From the NCBI RefSeq assembly GCF_932526225.1, contig NC_064034.1:14830887-14894886 (forward strand): a stretch of DNA of 64,000 nt, read 5' to 3'. Each line of letters opens with the position of its first letter. The first letter of the stretch is position 1. A model generated the notes under the pieces. The model ran no database searches. It saw only the letters and a list, made by a program, of their open reading frames with translations, and was not told the DNA's origin. A program made the translations under genes and the position numbers. This stretch comes from Nematostella vectensis (Eukaryota; Cnidaria; Anthozoa; Actiniaria; Edwardsiidae). This document shows positions 29,690-41,915 of the stretch, piece by piece.

Positions 29690-32045
29690 TGTCATCTCGA
29701 TTCTCTTATCCTACATATTACTTTCCTACCCTACACACAGCACACTTTCTCAAAAAAAACTGCACGAGTCTTGTCACAATGACTACTACCCATCATTTTG
29801 TTCACACTCTCATTATCTCCCCTCATCAGATTTCACTAATGCCGCCATCACCTTCAAATCCGTTACACAACACTCGCCACCAGTTACCGATTAGAACTGT
29901 TTCAATCCCCACATAATACCATATTTACTAACTACCTTCTCCATTCAACACAAAAACCCCTTCATTCATAACTCTCATGCCGTTTTATTATCAACCCCAT
30001 TTCTTGTAATAACCTTGACTCGTTGTCTCATAATCCATAATCTCAACCACCCGAACATAATCCGATAACCCCATCACCCCTTTCTCTTCTTTCACACTGC
30101 AACTTCACAAATATAAATTAACTTTCACCATTCCCTACACAACCACCTCTCCACCTCAACTTTTCATCATCTACATCTTCTATCACCGCCTTCCTTCATA
30201 CTCTAATACCACATTCACTCTCTCATAACGATATATTATCACCCACATTTACACCATAACCTCACAAATTTAATATCTACCTCCGCACCACTACCATTGT
30301 AACACATACACACCCATCACGCTTAATTATTAGCCTCATCTACATCTCCCTCACCACCACTCTAACCTATACACCATACCACTTTTTTCCCCCACCAACA
30401 CAGCCATTAGCCATCTCCATACCACACCATATTTTTTTCACCTGCATATCACAATTTAACTCATCCCTTTCTTTTCATCACCCACCACAAACTACCACAA
30501 CCTATTCTATAGTCCCACTTTATCTTTACACCATCCTCCACCGCCTACTAGTTTAGCCCATCCATCTTTTCACCGTAATTACATTACTACCATCTCCAAT
30601 CTACATTACTTTACTAGCCATCCTTCACCATCACCCTCCAACATCACCATACTATATGATCACACCCACCTCACTACCACACCACTTTAGGACCCTGCGT
30701 CTTGGTACGAATACCTGATCCAAACCAAAAAGTTATGTACCATACGGGGAAAGAGCTGTATCACAATTTGTGATCCCAAGACGTACCCCCTCCCACACCT
30801 CACCTCCTTTCCACTTTTCCTCTTATACTAACACACAACCCCCCTCCCTTCCATATTGCTTACACTCATCATTATAATCTCTCCACCCGCCGTCGCTATG
30901 GCACAACAGGGCTTATTTTAAGCCCACACATGTCAACCACTACTGCCACAACCCAATCCACCCACACACCCACACCCTGCTCTAACACCTCCACACCTAA
31001 CATACCTCACCATACAGACCCCTACTACATTGAAGATTATATTTTACTCCAACATGCCTTACCCCCTCACACAACATCTCCTACCCATAATTTTTTTTGA
31101 CGACCTCTCCCCCACGCAAGTCGATGCCCTACTATCTATCTCCCCCAACCCAGCCCTAGCGACCAACCTCATTATACACTGCAGTCCCCCCCTAGCTCCC
31201 CGATCCCCTCCACCACACTCCCCACCTACTCCTACACCTAGCCATACCAACACACCTCCCCCCAAACCCTCTACTACCCACACCCCCACCGCACCACACT
31301 GCAACCCCTCCCACTACACCTCACCGCCCAGCCCTCCTCCCCACACCTACCACTAAATTTGCCCTACTACCCACACCTTCCCATACCCACCTCATACCAC
31401 TGACACTCCACCCCTTTACCCCAAACTTCTAACCCCACCTACACACCTCAACTCCACCCCAACATGCCATTACCACCACTCTTAGGCATACGGACCCCCA
31501 CACCATCCCACTCCCCCAGCACCACACGCCCAAAAGACACACAGCCACCCCGCCTACCACCACCTTCCCTCCTACACATAGTCACCAGACACCCCTATTA
31601 CTCCACTTCACCATCCCATAACCCACAACCAATTCACTGCCCCCACTACACCGCGAAGACACACACGCAATACCATACACCCACACCACTCATCCTACAC
31701 GCACTTCACGTCATCACACGCCCACCTACACCCACAAACTCACACCGCCGCCACCACCCATACAGACACAACAAATACACCAACCTCAACACCCACCGTC
31801 ACCCTAATATATGACTATATAGATTTCACCCCCGCACTCCCACTCGGACACTCTCCTTCTTATCACTATCAGTACACCACCGCCGCCTTCCCCCTCGCAC
31901 TACCAAAACCAGCACAAAAGGTCCCACCTCAAACGTCTTACACAACACACACACCGCAAAGCCATAGTAAATCTCTCCACACACACCCTCACACCAGACA
32001 TGACCTCGGTCCTCCGCAAAAACGTGCGCTCTCCATTGCATCGCC
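29690..32045 (+). repeat. Strand-asymmetric C/A-rich block nearly devoid of G
   Basis: Over about 2.3 kb the plus strand is C, A and T with very few G; 30121-30180, for example, has no G. The sequence is not a simple tandem repeat, though CCACAC and CACCAC words dominate from 30900 on. Islands with normal G content occur near 30690-30785 and 30890-30940. Open frames here are products of composition. Confidence 0.8.
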
Positions 32046-32084
32046 AGCGATGCCCTACCGCGACATATGTGTAATTATGGTATA

Positions 32085-32250
32085 TGCTCACTATATGATA
32101 GGCGCAAGGTTTTGTGTGACAAGCTCTTTAATTCTGTGCTCTCTGATGTAGACCACAAACTACACCATCTTTTGCCACCTAGACAAGTTCATCGTTACAA
32201 CATTAGAAACAAACGACTTTTTAATCGTCCAGCCATTAAAACCAAGCGTT

Positions 32251-32255
<5 letters not shown>
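32085..32255 (+). pseudogene. CR1-like LINE ORF2 C-terminal tail
   Basis: It reads DRRKVLCDKLFNSVLSDVD, HLLPPR and YNIRNKRLFNRPAIKTKRFS, the standard C-terminal end of CR1-type LINE polymerases. The reading is then replaced by the TGTC microsatellite. Confidence 0.65.
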
Positions 32256-32742
<487 letters not shown>

Positions 32743-32744
32743 AG

Positions 32745-33106
32745 ATCAGAGGCGTTCTTTAGATAGGGGGCCTTTATTAGGTCATTTACGGTATACTTGT
32801 TATGTGTCATGTAGATGTCAATGTAGATGTGATCTGTAAAATCGTTGACGTCGTCAAAAACAGAAATATAGTAATATTTAATATTTCTCAACTTATTAAG
32901 CAATAATAAGCAAAGATTTGGTCGTTTTGAGCTCCGCTTTTAGGCAATGCCTAAATCTATATATTACGAAAGGTTGGGTGGTGGGGGAGGGGTGAGCGTC
33001 AACATTCTATGGTCAGCGGTTACTAAAATCATTAAAAATGGCGGATTTCTCATGGAAATCGAACACAATCCTATAGTTCCCCCTTTCCGGCTTCCTGTAC
33101 ACGGAT
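32745..33106. promoter_or_regulatory. Probable IMMP2L promoter and 5' UTR region
   Basis: The 360 bp between the microsatellite and the IMMP2L start holds AAAATGGCGGATTT (about 33035), close to the YY1-type initiator of housekeeping genes, and a G-rich run GGTGGGGGAGGGG (about 32980). No TATA box at a convincing place. Transcription start not determinable here. Confidence 0.35.
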
Positions 33107-36100
33107 ATGAGCAATTTCGTGTTTAGATATGGCAAGGCTTTTGCACAAGGGCTTATCTTGAGCTTACCTATTGGAATTGTGTTGGTAGATAATATTGCGT
33201 GCCTGGCTACAGTACATGGTTCCTCCATGAAGGTAAGAAATAGAATACACGCCGCACTTAAGTACTTGATACTCACAGTTTTCTACTTCAAAGCCATGCT
33301 CGGGAATCCAGCGCTTTCTTTCCTCTACTGCGACCGCTAAGACTGCGATCATGCTCCAAAACGTTCAAGAAATACACTAACCTCAAGCATAGTTAATAAT
33401 GAATTGGTTAGATCATATCTTGTGGGGTTAAATATTGGTTTAATTAACATTCAACCATCGATGATATCACAAATATTGTCCCATAGGCTATAGTAAGCCG
33501 GTAGTGACTGAAATTGTTATTGATACATGCAGATGTAGCCTCTGCTCATGGTGAATGTAAAAGGTCTATTACAAACAAAGTTTGTTGCATGAGCAGCTGA
33601 ACTTAATTGTTGTAATTCTTGTTGAAATATAAATGTTCTGACTTTGAAATAAACCACTAGTTTGATGGGAGTCTGGGTAAACCCTGAGATTTGAGAGTAG
33701 AGAGTCAGAGGCCGACGCTTGTGACTATAGGCAGAGACTAATTGCAAGGGCAGCCAGTCTTAACGCTTTTAAGAAAGCAAGCGGACTATTATTGCATTAA
33801 CTTTTTAAACATAACTTATTATATATTTTTGTTATTATCGCTTTTGTTGACATTTTAATACCTCATAAGAATCTTCGCATAGAAGGAGATGGGGTTATAT
33901 GAAAGAAGAAGAAGGACTGAGGGCCGAAACCGAAAGATATCTAAAATATAGAAGAGTTTTACTTTTCCTCGCTCATGAATTTTATCTATCGCATGCCCTC
34001 TCCCAAATATTTAAAAAATGAGGAGATGATCAGCAGCAGTCTCACGAAAACTGCAGTAGTCATCTTGCAAGAAATATGAGACGGATTGTCACATGAGACC
34101 ATGGCTATGCAGTATTTTATAGATAATAAAATTCTAGAGCAAAGAAAATGTAAAACTCATGGATTTTCAGATATCTTGTTTGACTCTCGGCCTCTGACTC
34201 TCGACTCTTAAGGTTTACCCAGACCCGTTTGATGGTGTACTGTCTAACTAACCTTTGCTGCTGCTCAATTCCATTAATTGTCATTCATCTTACTGATAAG
34301 ATGCCTGTTGAGGAGTCTATGTTTTATTTTGAAAGGAAAAGATTTATTATCAAAATATTTTTATTTCAGCCATCATTTAATACTGATTACAAGACTCGTG
34401 ATATAGTGGTCCTCAACAAATGGTGTGTGAAAAACTTCAAAGGTATCAAGAGAGGAGATGTTGTGTCTATAGTGTAAGTTGTGAAAAAGGTGATATTTAA
34501 CCCATTGACTCCTGGCTATTTTTTAGCTCAATTTACAAAAAAAAAAACAGACTGAAAACAGATACCTCCCCCCTATTTTGAGTGTTATACAGCCCGTCAA
34601 AGTCAACACCACTTTTCCTAGTCAGTGGTAGCCTTGCTTTCCAACAATGCTTTGCGGTCCCATTTTTAATCCCTTGTCGTTGTGCTAATTCGAGCACAAA
34701 TTGATGGTTGCTGGATGAGAACAAAATTTTCCAATGAACCACCACAGCTCTCCTAAATGCTGTCTTTTCTGAAACCTAATTGATTCCAAAATTGTTTACA
34801 CTGCTATTCTGGGTCTGTATGACCTGGAATTGATTTGTTTGGCTTTGGGGTGAAAAGACTTACAAAAAACCATCTGACTTTGGGAAGAGGAGTGTTGACT
34901 GGCCCTCCCCTTGTAAATTTTTCGATTTTTCCTGGATCTCCAAAAAAGCTTTGCAATCTGTAATGATATCCAAGTGTTTTCACAAGATTTCAAGGCGTGG
35001 ACATTGTGTTTTGAGGCCATGGGGGATCAGAATAAAAGTATCTATTTGCGTCTTGAGCTGTGTTTGCTGATCTCTCTCCCTTGTATGGTATTTTGAGTGT
35101 TTTGTTGAAAGGGGTGATTCTGCTTTTCTTTCCTTGTATGATTTTAAATATATCAAAGATTTCGAGCTATTATTAGGCTGAAGAATAGTTGCTGTCACCT
35201 TGGTTGGATGCATATCTATAAGACCATTTATCCCTTAGACTGATCAAGTTGTGACTGTTGTTCATAGCATGCCGAGATCTCTTATGTGATTCTATTGGGG
35301 AACAGATACACAAAACAAGATCTATTTGTTTTCTACAAACAATTCAAACTAGTTTTTGGGGTGAGCATGCGCATGCTGATGCCAAGCATGTGTTCTCTAA
35401 TAATACAGGGACCCTTGAACAATCAGAATGTGCAATTTACGAAGGGCGTTGTATAAAGCGATACCACATGCCTTCACAAATCAGGACAGGTTCACATGTA
35501 CCTGAGCAGAGTATCAGGGTTTTTAAGTAAGCCATAAATGAAAAAAGCAACTCCCCTAAATTGTACTTAATTATTTTAATGTTCCTTCTTAATTATTTCC
35601 CTTTGAACTCTGGTATAACAACAATAAAGTTAATACCACCTTACAAGCGGACATGCACCCTTTTTTATTAGAACCTTCATGAGAACATCCAGCCCAAGAT
35701 TTCACAAATTTTTAGAACATGCTAAGAAGCAAATATCAAATTGCAGCAAATAGTGTGACGCATTCTAAAATGCAGAATCAAATTGTCTTTACAATAACAA
35801 CCCTGAATGTTATTTTATTAATCATTTGTTTAATTCTTTTTTAATAGTTCATTGGTTACTATATCCTTATCTTTAAGCTGTAAAATACTCAAAACTAAGA
35901 ATGGCCCAGACTCCATTGAAAAAAGACGTTATTATAAAAACAAAAAGTGTACCAAATATGCTAATAAGTTAAGTGTACCAATAAAGAGAAAATACAGTTT
36001 CTTTGAATCTATTTACAATGCTTACAAAAAGGAGAAGCCATTAATGCATACAGTACTTCGATCACAAAGAGAAGGGAATTTAAACTTTCTTAAACATTGC

Positions 36101-37562
36101 CAAACTATTTGTCTCCCTCCAAACACCCACTTATCCCTTATCCCTCATACACACAAACATGACTAACACCATCTTATCAACTGTGATTAGAAGGAAATGT
36201 GGAAGGAGGTGGGGCATAATGTAATAAGAGCTGAAAGCCTTTTTTTCACTAGCTCATATGCCTGTATTTAAACTTATCCAGTTATCTGGGTTGTACCAGT
36301 GTTGGCTAAAGAATCCCCACAGGACCCTGTAAAGGCTAGCTTTTATTAAAGTTTTCAAACTTTAGGTACTTATCCCCATCTTCCCGAGTGGAAATAGGAC
36401 CACAAACATTTTGAGTAATTGATTTGAACCTTGATTTTCGTCTTAGTGACCCACATGACCCTGATATAATGTTGATCAAGAGAATAGTTGCATTGCAAGG
36501 AGATCATGTCAAGTAAGTTGATTATTACGAATGGCAAAAATATTGCATGCATAGCTTGGAATCCTTTATTTACTAGGCTTCTTTGATATGAACCCTATTA
36601 TTGCTCCCCAAAGTTTCTTACCTTTCGAAGAAATCGTGATTGATGTACTATTCACTGCTATAGCTGGCTAATAAAGTGCCTAGCTCTAGAAACTATATAT
36701 AATCAAGGACCCTTATATCTGTCATTGACAGATTCAAGGAAGTGATATGACTTCTTGCTTTTGTTTGTGGTAGTTGACAGCGACTTATATACTCATTGTT
36801 TTATAGAATAATAATACATATGTACCTATGAGTAAGTGCTTATAGTTGATTGTTTTGCAGGGCAATAGGGTATAAGAATAGATATGTGAAGATTCCTAGG
36901 GGTCACTGCTGGATTGAAGGGGATAATTCGAATCACAGCATGGATAGTAACACGTTCGGACCGGTAAGTAATTTTTTACATTGTCATCTAAACCTTTATA
37001 CTTCCTGTAATTTGTAATCATTACCCCAGCTGGCTTCTAGACAAATTCTTATGAAGGTATTCTTCCAAAAGTGAAAGACACACCTATCTTAAACACGAAA
37101 TGGCATTATTTATGGACTATTAGCATCTTTTTAATTATACAAAACAAGAAAAGTCAAATATATGTGTAAAGTCATTTTTGGTCTCTGATTTATCTGTGCA
37201 TAGTAAAATACTATTGAAGGCTTGGTCTGACTTGGGGTGGGGCTCACATTTCGCTCACATTCCATGCAAAACGTTATCTGGAGCAATCCGTCTGTCTACA
37301 GGTCCCAGTTGGGCTCATCCAAGCCAAGGCAACGCACGTGGTCTGGCCTTACCGGAGGTGGGGTCGGGTGGAAAACAAACTGCTAAAACACCGCGCCCCA
37401 CTTAATCAATCAGAACTGAAAATGTTAAATGACTTTGAAGATACCAAACAGGATGAAAGTGAAGGCGAATCTGAAACCGAAGAATCAAGCACGTGGAATG
37501 CAAATGACATTGATACATTGTCTGACTGTGGTCTGGTACCCGGCAAATTTGGACCAGTTTAA
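33107..37562 (+). CDS. IMMP2L: Mitochondrial inner membrane protease subunit 2
   Basis: S26 signal-peptidase-type serine protease that trims intermembrane-space proteins in mitochondria. Coding exons: 33107-33232, 34370-34473, 36447-36512, 36861-36963 and 37302-37562, all with GT-AG junctions and matching phases, giving 219 residues. Seen: an N-terminal hydrophobic anchor ([19 protein letters not shown]), HGSSMKPS with catalytic Ser40, DIVVLNKW, the [10 protein letters not shown] box with catalytic Lys88, [20 protein letters not shown] (the GDN...DS box) and [11 protein letters not shown]. The C terminus is about 45 residues longer than vertebrate proteins and ends in an acidic tail ([13 protein letters not shown]). 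Intron 1 holds a MULE-type MITE and intron 2 an inverted-repeat arm. A 5' non-coding exon is possible; AAAATGGCGG lies at 33035. Confidence 0.92.
33669..34226. mobile_element. 558-bp MULE-type MITE in IMMP2L intron 1
   Basis: The 9-bp duplication GTTTGATGG flanks it exactly (33660-33668 and 34227-34235). The ends are inverted: GAGTCTGGGTAAACC left, inverse of right GGGTCTGGGTAAACC, then GAGAGTCAGAGGCCGA in both. No coding capacity. A 9-bp duplication points to the Mutator-like superfamily. Confidence 0.85.
34765..35242 (-). repeat. Right arm of the dispersed inverted repeat, in IMMP2L intron 2
   Basis: Inverse match to 28072-28540, with small gaps. Its presence in an intron of a conserved gene while the partner lies by the RecQ copy suggests two insertions of one element family, not one 7-kb element. 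Confidence 0.75.
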
Positions 37563-38246
37563 AAATTCTTACACTGAGAAACGAGCGTTCGAATGCGATT
37601 CCTAGGTCGAGGATCTGGAGGATGGACCCCTTATTTCATCGATGTACTCAGAATCATCTAAGCAGGGTTTTTTATTTTATTTTTTGTTTATACATATATT
37701 GAGATTATTTGTGTTTGTTGTCTTATTCTACGTTTCTAGAAAAGCAATTAAAACATCCGCTATTTCTTGTAATTGCATTCACGTAAATCAAACAAAGAAT
37801 GGAATACTGACAAGAGATGAGACTACAGATCTTTCTATGCTTACGTACACCTCGTACAGTTTCATAAAAATGTAGTCAAATCGGGCTAGATACCCTACAA
37901 ATTGCTTATTGTTAAAGTTTCACAATTGGACTAGTTGGTCCAATTCCACTAGCTATCGTCGTCTTTGAAAGTGTCCACAAGAGGACAATTTCCATCGCCT
38001 CGACTGGCATTACACACAGCCCTGCTCTAGATAAGGCTGGGATAAGGGGCGGATTTAGGGTTTGGCCGAGCGGGCCAACTGGATCTGGCCTGGATCCGCC
38101 CCTGGGGATTGTTTCTCTGTCCGAGAGAGGAGTGTGTTATTTTGTTACCTCAGTTTACCACTGGATTGAAACAATAAAACTACAGTATGCTATATTATTA
38201 TTATTTCACATACACTACACCTAAAAAAAGTTGTCAGTGCAAATGG
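37563..38246. other. IMMP2L 3' region and intergenic sequence
   Basis: It holds the 3' UTR of IMMP2L. AT-rich, no other gene recognised up to the MITE at 38255. Confidence 0.4.
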
Positions 38247-38254
38247 CAATTGTC

Positions 38255-38399
38255 GGGTCAGTACGCAGCTCTTACAAGCTGCAATTTGATTGGGCAAATT
38301 AACATCCGCACCTCGAAACAAAGAACGAGAAGAATAGAGACAAAAGAACTCCTTTGTAGAACAAAGATAATAGGAGACAAAGCAGCTGCCTACTTACTC
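38255..38399 (+). mobile_element. Intact 145-bp hAT-type MITE (empty counterpart of the Polinton site)
   Basis: Flanked by the 8-bp duplication CAATTGTC (38247-38254 and 38400-38407). It starts GGGTCAGTACGCAGCTC and ends CTACTTACTC. Sequence matches 9278-9356 plus 23337-23409, with the Polinton entry point falling in ACGAGAAGAATAG near 38328-38336. Confidence 0.9.
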
Positions 38400-38657
38400 C
38401 AATTGTCAAATGGCAGTTCTTTTCTCAAACAATTCCATGGAACTCGTGAAAAATGTGAATAACTTCTGCGATTGCATTACTTATAATCTTTATTCTTAAA
38501 AATGATTATACCCACGAGCATTAATTGGTCTTAGAATTACCATTCGCCATTTGCTCCGGCAGGATTTATTTAAATAGGTGTATACATTCGGGACCTGGAC
38601 ACCCGTATATCCTGAAAAGAGAATAGCACGAAAACAAGCGCGAGAAAAGAGGGGGGA

Positions 38658-39630
38658 TTATCGTCTGGCAACCTTTAGCTTGATGGGATCTCGCGGCGCC
38701 ATGAGTATAACTGCCCTATGTTCCAAAAGGTCTTGGGTTTCTTCAGATGAGCAGAACTTATACTTCTCCAGAATATTCACCAGAGCTATCTTGATCTCCA
38801 TCAACGCAAACCTCATTCCGATGCACTGGCGCGGGCTCATACCAAATGGAATGAACGAGTAGGGGTGACGCTTCTCGTTAGCTTCGTGCGAAAAGTGCTC
38901 GGGGTCAAAATCGTCGGGTCTCTCCCAGACTGCAGGGTCGCGATGAAGGATGTAAACCGGTATATTGACGTCAACACCTCTAGGGAAGTGCACCCCCCGA
39001 ATGGTGCATTCCTCGTCGCATCGCCTTATGATAAGATAACCGGGGGGGGTACAGACGCAGGCTTCCGTTGATTACCCGATCGAGGTAATCGATCTTTTGG
39101 GAGTACTCGTACAACGGCGAGTTCCCCCTGATGCTCCTGGCGAGATCTAACTCTTGTATTAGTTTATCTTGCACGTCTGGGTGTCTAGCGAGGAGGTATG
39201 CAGTATTCGCGAGAGTATTAGCTGTGGTTTCAAAACCCGCTAGGAGAAACGTCAAGGATTGTGCTGCAAGTTCTTGATCGTTTAGCCTTGGTACTCCATC
39301 CACAGTATCTTCACGGGCTTCAAGCATTAGCGTCACCAGGTCCTTTTTTCCCTGAGGTCTATGCTTTTTCCTCTGTTCCACCATAGACAGGGCAATTTTG
39401 AGAAAGTAGTCGATATTCGGTAGAACGTCCACGTATTTGCTGAGATACTCAGAGAAGGGGAACATACTGAAAGCCCTGACCCAGATGGGCGTTCGAAAGG
39501 CTTTTTTGGCCAGTTTGTAGAAGGAGCTGTCCGGATCGGTCTGGATGTCTGTTTCGACGCCAAACGCTGAGATGGTAATGACGTCAAGAGCGAACAGGCT
39601 AAACAGGTTTACACAGTCGGTGCTTTCACC
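38658..39630 (-). pseudogene. Cytochrome P450 (CYP3-like), last exon, damaged
   Basis: Haem monooxygenase exon with acceptor TTTTTGTTACAG just upstream (39642-39631). Seen: SAFGVETDIQTDPDSSFYK, SKYVDVLPNIDYF, DLVTLMLEARE, the I-helix oxygen-binding box LTFLLAGFETTANTL, the K-helix region as NGSLRLYPP, and the haem loop FGMSPRQCIG with the cysteine ligand, then a C terminus at 38658. Two defects: the K-helix ExxR Glu reads Gly (GGA), and a C-run at 39043-39050 shifts the frame before ECTIRGVHFPRG. The order and PERF-like DFDPEHF fit clan 3. The homopolymer shift could be a sequence error, but the ExxR loss argues for a pseudogene. 5' exons not identified. Confidence 0.75.
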
Positions 39631-39709
39631 TGTAACAAAAATATATATTATATGAGACAAACAGAGAGACATACTCATTCCTCAACATTCTGCTTTCAGG
39701 TTTTCGTTT

Positions 39710-41399
39710 ATAGTCCGGCGGATATGTGTTTGAATTGCGCACTTGCTAAAGTTACCAATTTTAGCATAGTGATAGTTTTTAATACCCTTTTCAAGATAGG
39801 CTATAGAGCCAAGCTCAGATCGGCTTTAATTTCTAATCAATAAAGTGTATTGGCTTGGCCGCCATTTTGAACCGGAAGTAAACTACCTGTTATAAAAAAT
39901 AAATAAACTTACACATTTTGATACTGTTTCTCACTAGACAACTAATATGAAATTCAAAGAATGTATTTAAACCCAAAATTTTTTAAAAAACCGCAAATTT
40001 GTCATTTTTGGAACTTTAAAGGTGATAGCCACCTTTAACCGGAAGTAGTCGAATATAAAACCTCGGACGTTTATTTCACCCCGCGCCCTTTAGCAAAAGA
40101 CACCAATTTTATTGAAGTTGTAGGTTGAAATAACCTTTTTAAGATGAGCTATGGAGCCAGGATAAAATCGGCTTTTATCACCGACTAATATGGTTTATTA
40201 TGCAGCCATTTTGCACTGGAGATTAAATTTGGCATTTTTGAAAGCACAGAGATGCACATCTTGTTTAAAAGTCTACGACTAAAATATTCATAAAATCCAT
40301 TTAATAATTTTAAGTTGTAAAAAAAAAAGGCAAAACTGATTAGGTTTCTGCTATTAATTTTACCTTTTTTTTAAACCGGAAATAGGTTTCCAAACCTGTT
40401 TCTGCACACTCTAATCAAACCAGATTAATGCATATACGAATAAGTAATGAAGCATTTTTTTAAATAGAATTACCCGCGCAACAGAATACAGTATCACCTG
40501 TAAATGCGTGAAATTCTAATTGGTGAGACACTTCTTTGATTCTTCTGTAGAAAAAGGAAGAAATACAAGAAGAGTGATAAGCGCACACCCGAGGCTACCA
40601 GATTAACAGTTCCTACTGTTAGAAACTGTTCATCTTGTAGCACTTGCACACGTGTGCGGTCGTTTACAGACGTTGAAGTCAATTGCCCGCTCACCGTGGT
40701 TCTTGGTATCCCCACCAGGCTTGTCACATAAGCACTTGCTTTTGTCTTCTTTCTTTTCTCTTGATCCAGCTATTAAGCGTGAATGTTTGGTATACTTGGG
40801 CTGGCTATATGTGCCTTTTAAATCATTTGACGACTTTCGAAAATAGTGAGTATCGACGCGTGACTTTTCGGATTAAATTATCGGCCATTTTAATATCCCA
40901 AGATAATCCGTGATTAAATCAGATTTTCTTTTGGCTCCATAGCTTATCTTGAAAAGATGACCTTAAACTACTCCTAAAACAAGTTTTATTCATTTTTGTT
41001 TAAAAGCGGCAAAGTGAAACAAGCGTGCCAGTATTTACTCTTGACTACTTCCGGTTCAAAATCGCTGCCACCGTAAAAGTTACAAAAATTAAAAAATCTT
41101 GTTACTTTAAAAACTCTTTTGTTTAAATGCATTTTTTGATTTATATTTTATTTGTCTATGAGTAAACTTTCTTAAAATGTGCGAGTTTATTTATTTTTTT
41201 GAAAAAAAAGTTAGTTTACTTCCGGTTCAAAATGGCGGCCAAATCAATATTCATTATTAATCAGAAATTAAAGCCGAACTGAGCTTGGCTCTATAGCCTA
41301 TCTTGTAAGAGGTATCAAAAACTATCACTATGCTAAAATCGATAACTTTAGCAAAAAGTGCGCAATTCAAGGTAAAATCTGCACATATCCGCTGGACTA
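39710..41399. mobile_element. Harbinger-type fold-back element, about 1.7 kb
   Basis: TAGTCCGGCGGATATGTG at the left pairs with the inverse of the right end, TAGTCCAGCGGATATGTG, and TTA flanks both (39707-39709, 41400-41402), the 3-bp duplication usual for PIF/Harbinger. The arms stay similar for about 180 bp (ATAGGCTATAGAGCCAAGC, GGCCGCCATTTTGAACCGGA), and further inner parts also pair. No transposase seen. It sits in the intron just upstream of the P450 exon. Confidence 0.8.
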
Positions 41400-41428
41400 T
41401 TACCTTCAGGATAATTGTCCTTCTTCAA

Positions 41429-41848
41429 GTATAATGTGAACTTTAGAAGCACACTAGCATACACACATTGGCACCAGTCGGGCCAAGACGGGACGCTAGC
41501 ACAGTCTATTACCCGTGCAGTTCGGCAACCATGGACAGCTGTTTCGTCCTTATTAGGACTCGTCAGCATGGCATAGCCGGTTTGCCTCAGTTAAACTTCA
41601 TCGGCAAAAAAACTGCAGGGCGACTTCGACTCGAACGAAGTGCTTTAAACCACAGCTCAGATCCATGTGGGATCTAGAGCTGCGACCGGGCAAGCGTGAT
41701 GCCAATTGTGCGGATCACGCATGCGACCTTTGCTAGTCTATAACTCCGTCGGATAGCCAAACTATCCTTGCGAGTATGTATACATAAATGTGAACTTTAG
41801 AAGCACACTAGCATACACACATTGGAACCAGTCGGGCCAAGACGGGAC
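41429..41848 (-). mobile_element. Hammerhead retrozyme, one monomer plus partial second
   Basis: A 63-bp segment (GTGAACTTTAGAAGCACACT to AAGACGGGACG) occurs at 41429-41492 and again at 41786-41848, giving a 357-bp repeat period. The monomer contains a type I hammerhead ribozyme on the minus strand and no ORF. Tandem non-coding repeats of this size with a hammerhead are the hallmark of metazoan retrozymes, which spread through circular RNA. Confidence 0.75.
41524..41586 (-). ncRNA. Type I hammerhead ribozyme
   Basis: On the minus strand: core CTGACGA (41566-41560), stem II GTCC-TAATAA-GGAC (41559-41546), GAAA (41545-41542), then CAGCTG and cleavage triplet GTC ending at 41534. Stem I closes by CCATG (41571-41567) with CATGG (41533-41529), and further out GGCAA with TTGCC. 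Stem III is only the self-complementary CAGCTG, as in schistosome-type hammerheads that act best as dimers. All invariant core bases are present. Confidence 0.85.
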
Positions 41849-41849
41849 G

Positions 41850-41915
41850 TAAAAAACCAAGGAAGCATAAAAACACAAGGACTTTGTATAAACCAAGGAA
41901 GCATAAAAACACAAA
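41850..41915 (+). repeat. Two 33-bp direct repeats
   Basis: AAACCAAGGAAGCATAAAAA occurs twice, 37 bp apart, directly after the truncated retrozyme repeat. Confidence 0.7.

Noticed and set aside
31030-31814. Pro/Thr/His-rich open frames
   Set aside because: They result from the G-depleted composition, which removes most stop codons. No start context, homology or codon pattern.
35258-36166. Two open frames of about 90-100 codons in IMMP2L intron 2
   Set aside because: They lie in AT-rich intron sequence between verified exons and show no motif or splice logic.
41593-41700. tRNA-like stretch (CTCGAACGAAGTGC) in the retrozyme
   Set aside because: No acceptor stem or cloverleaf could be drawn and the B-box does not fit.
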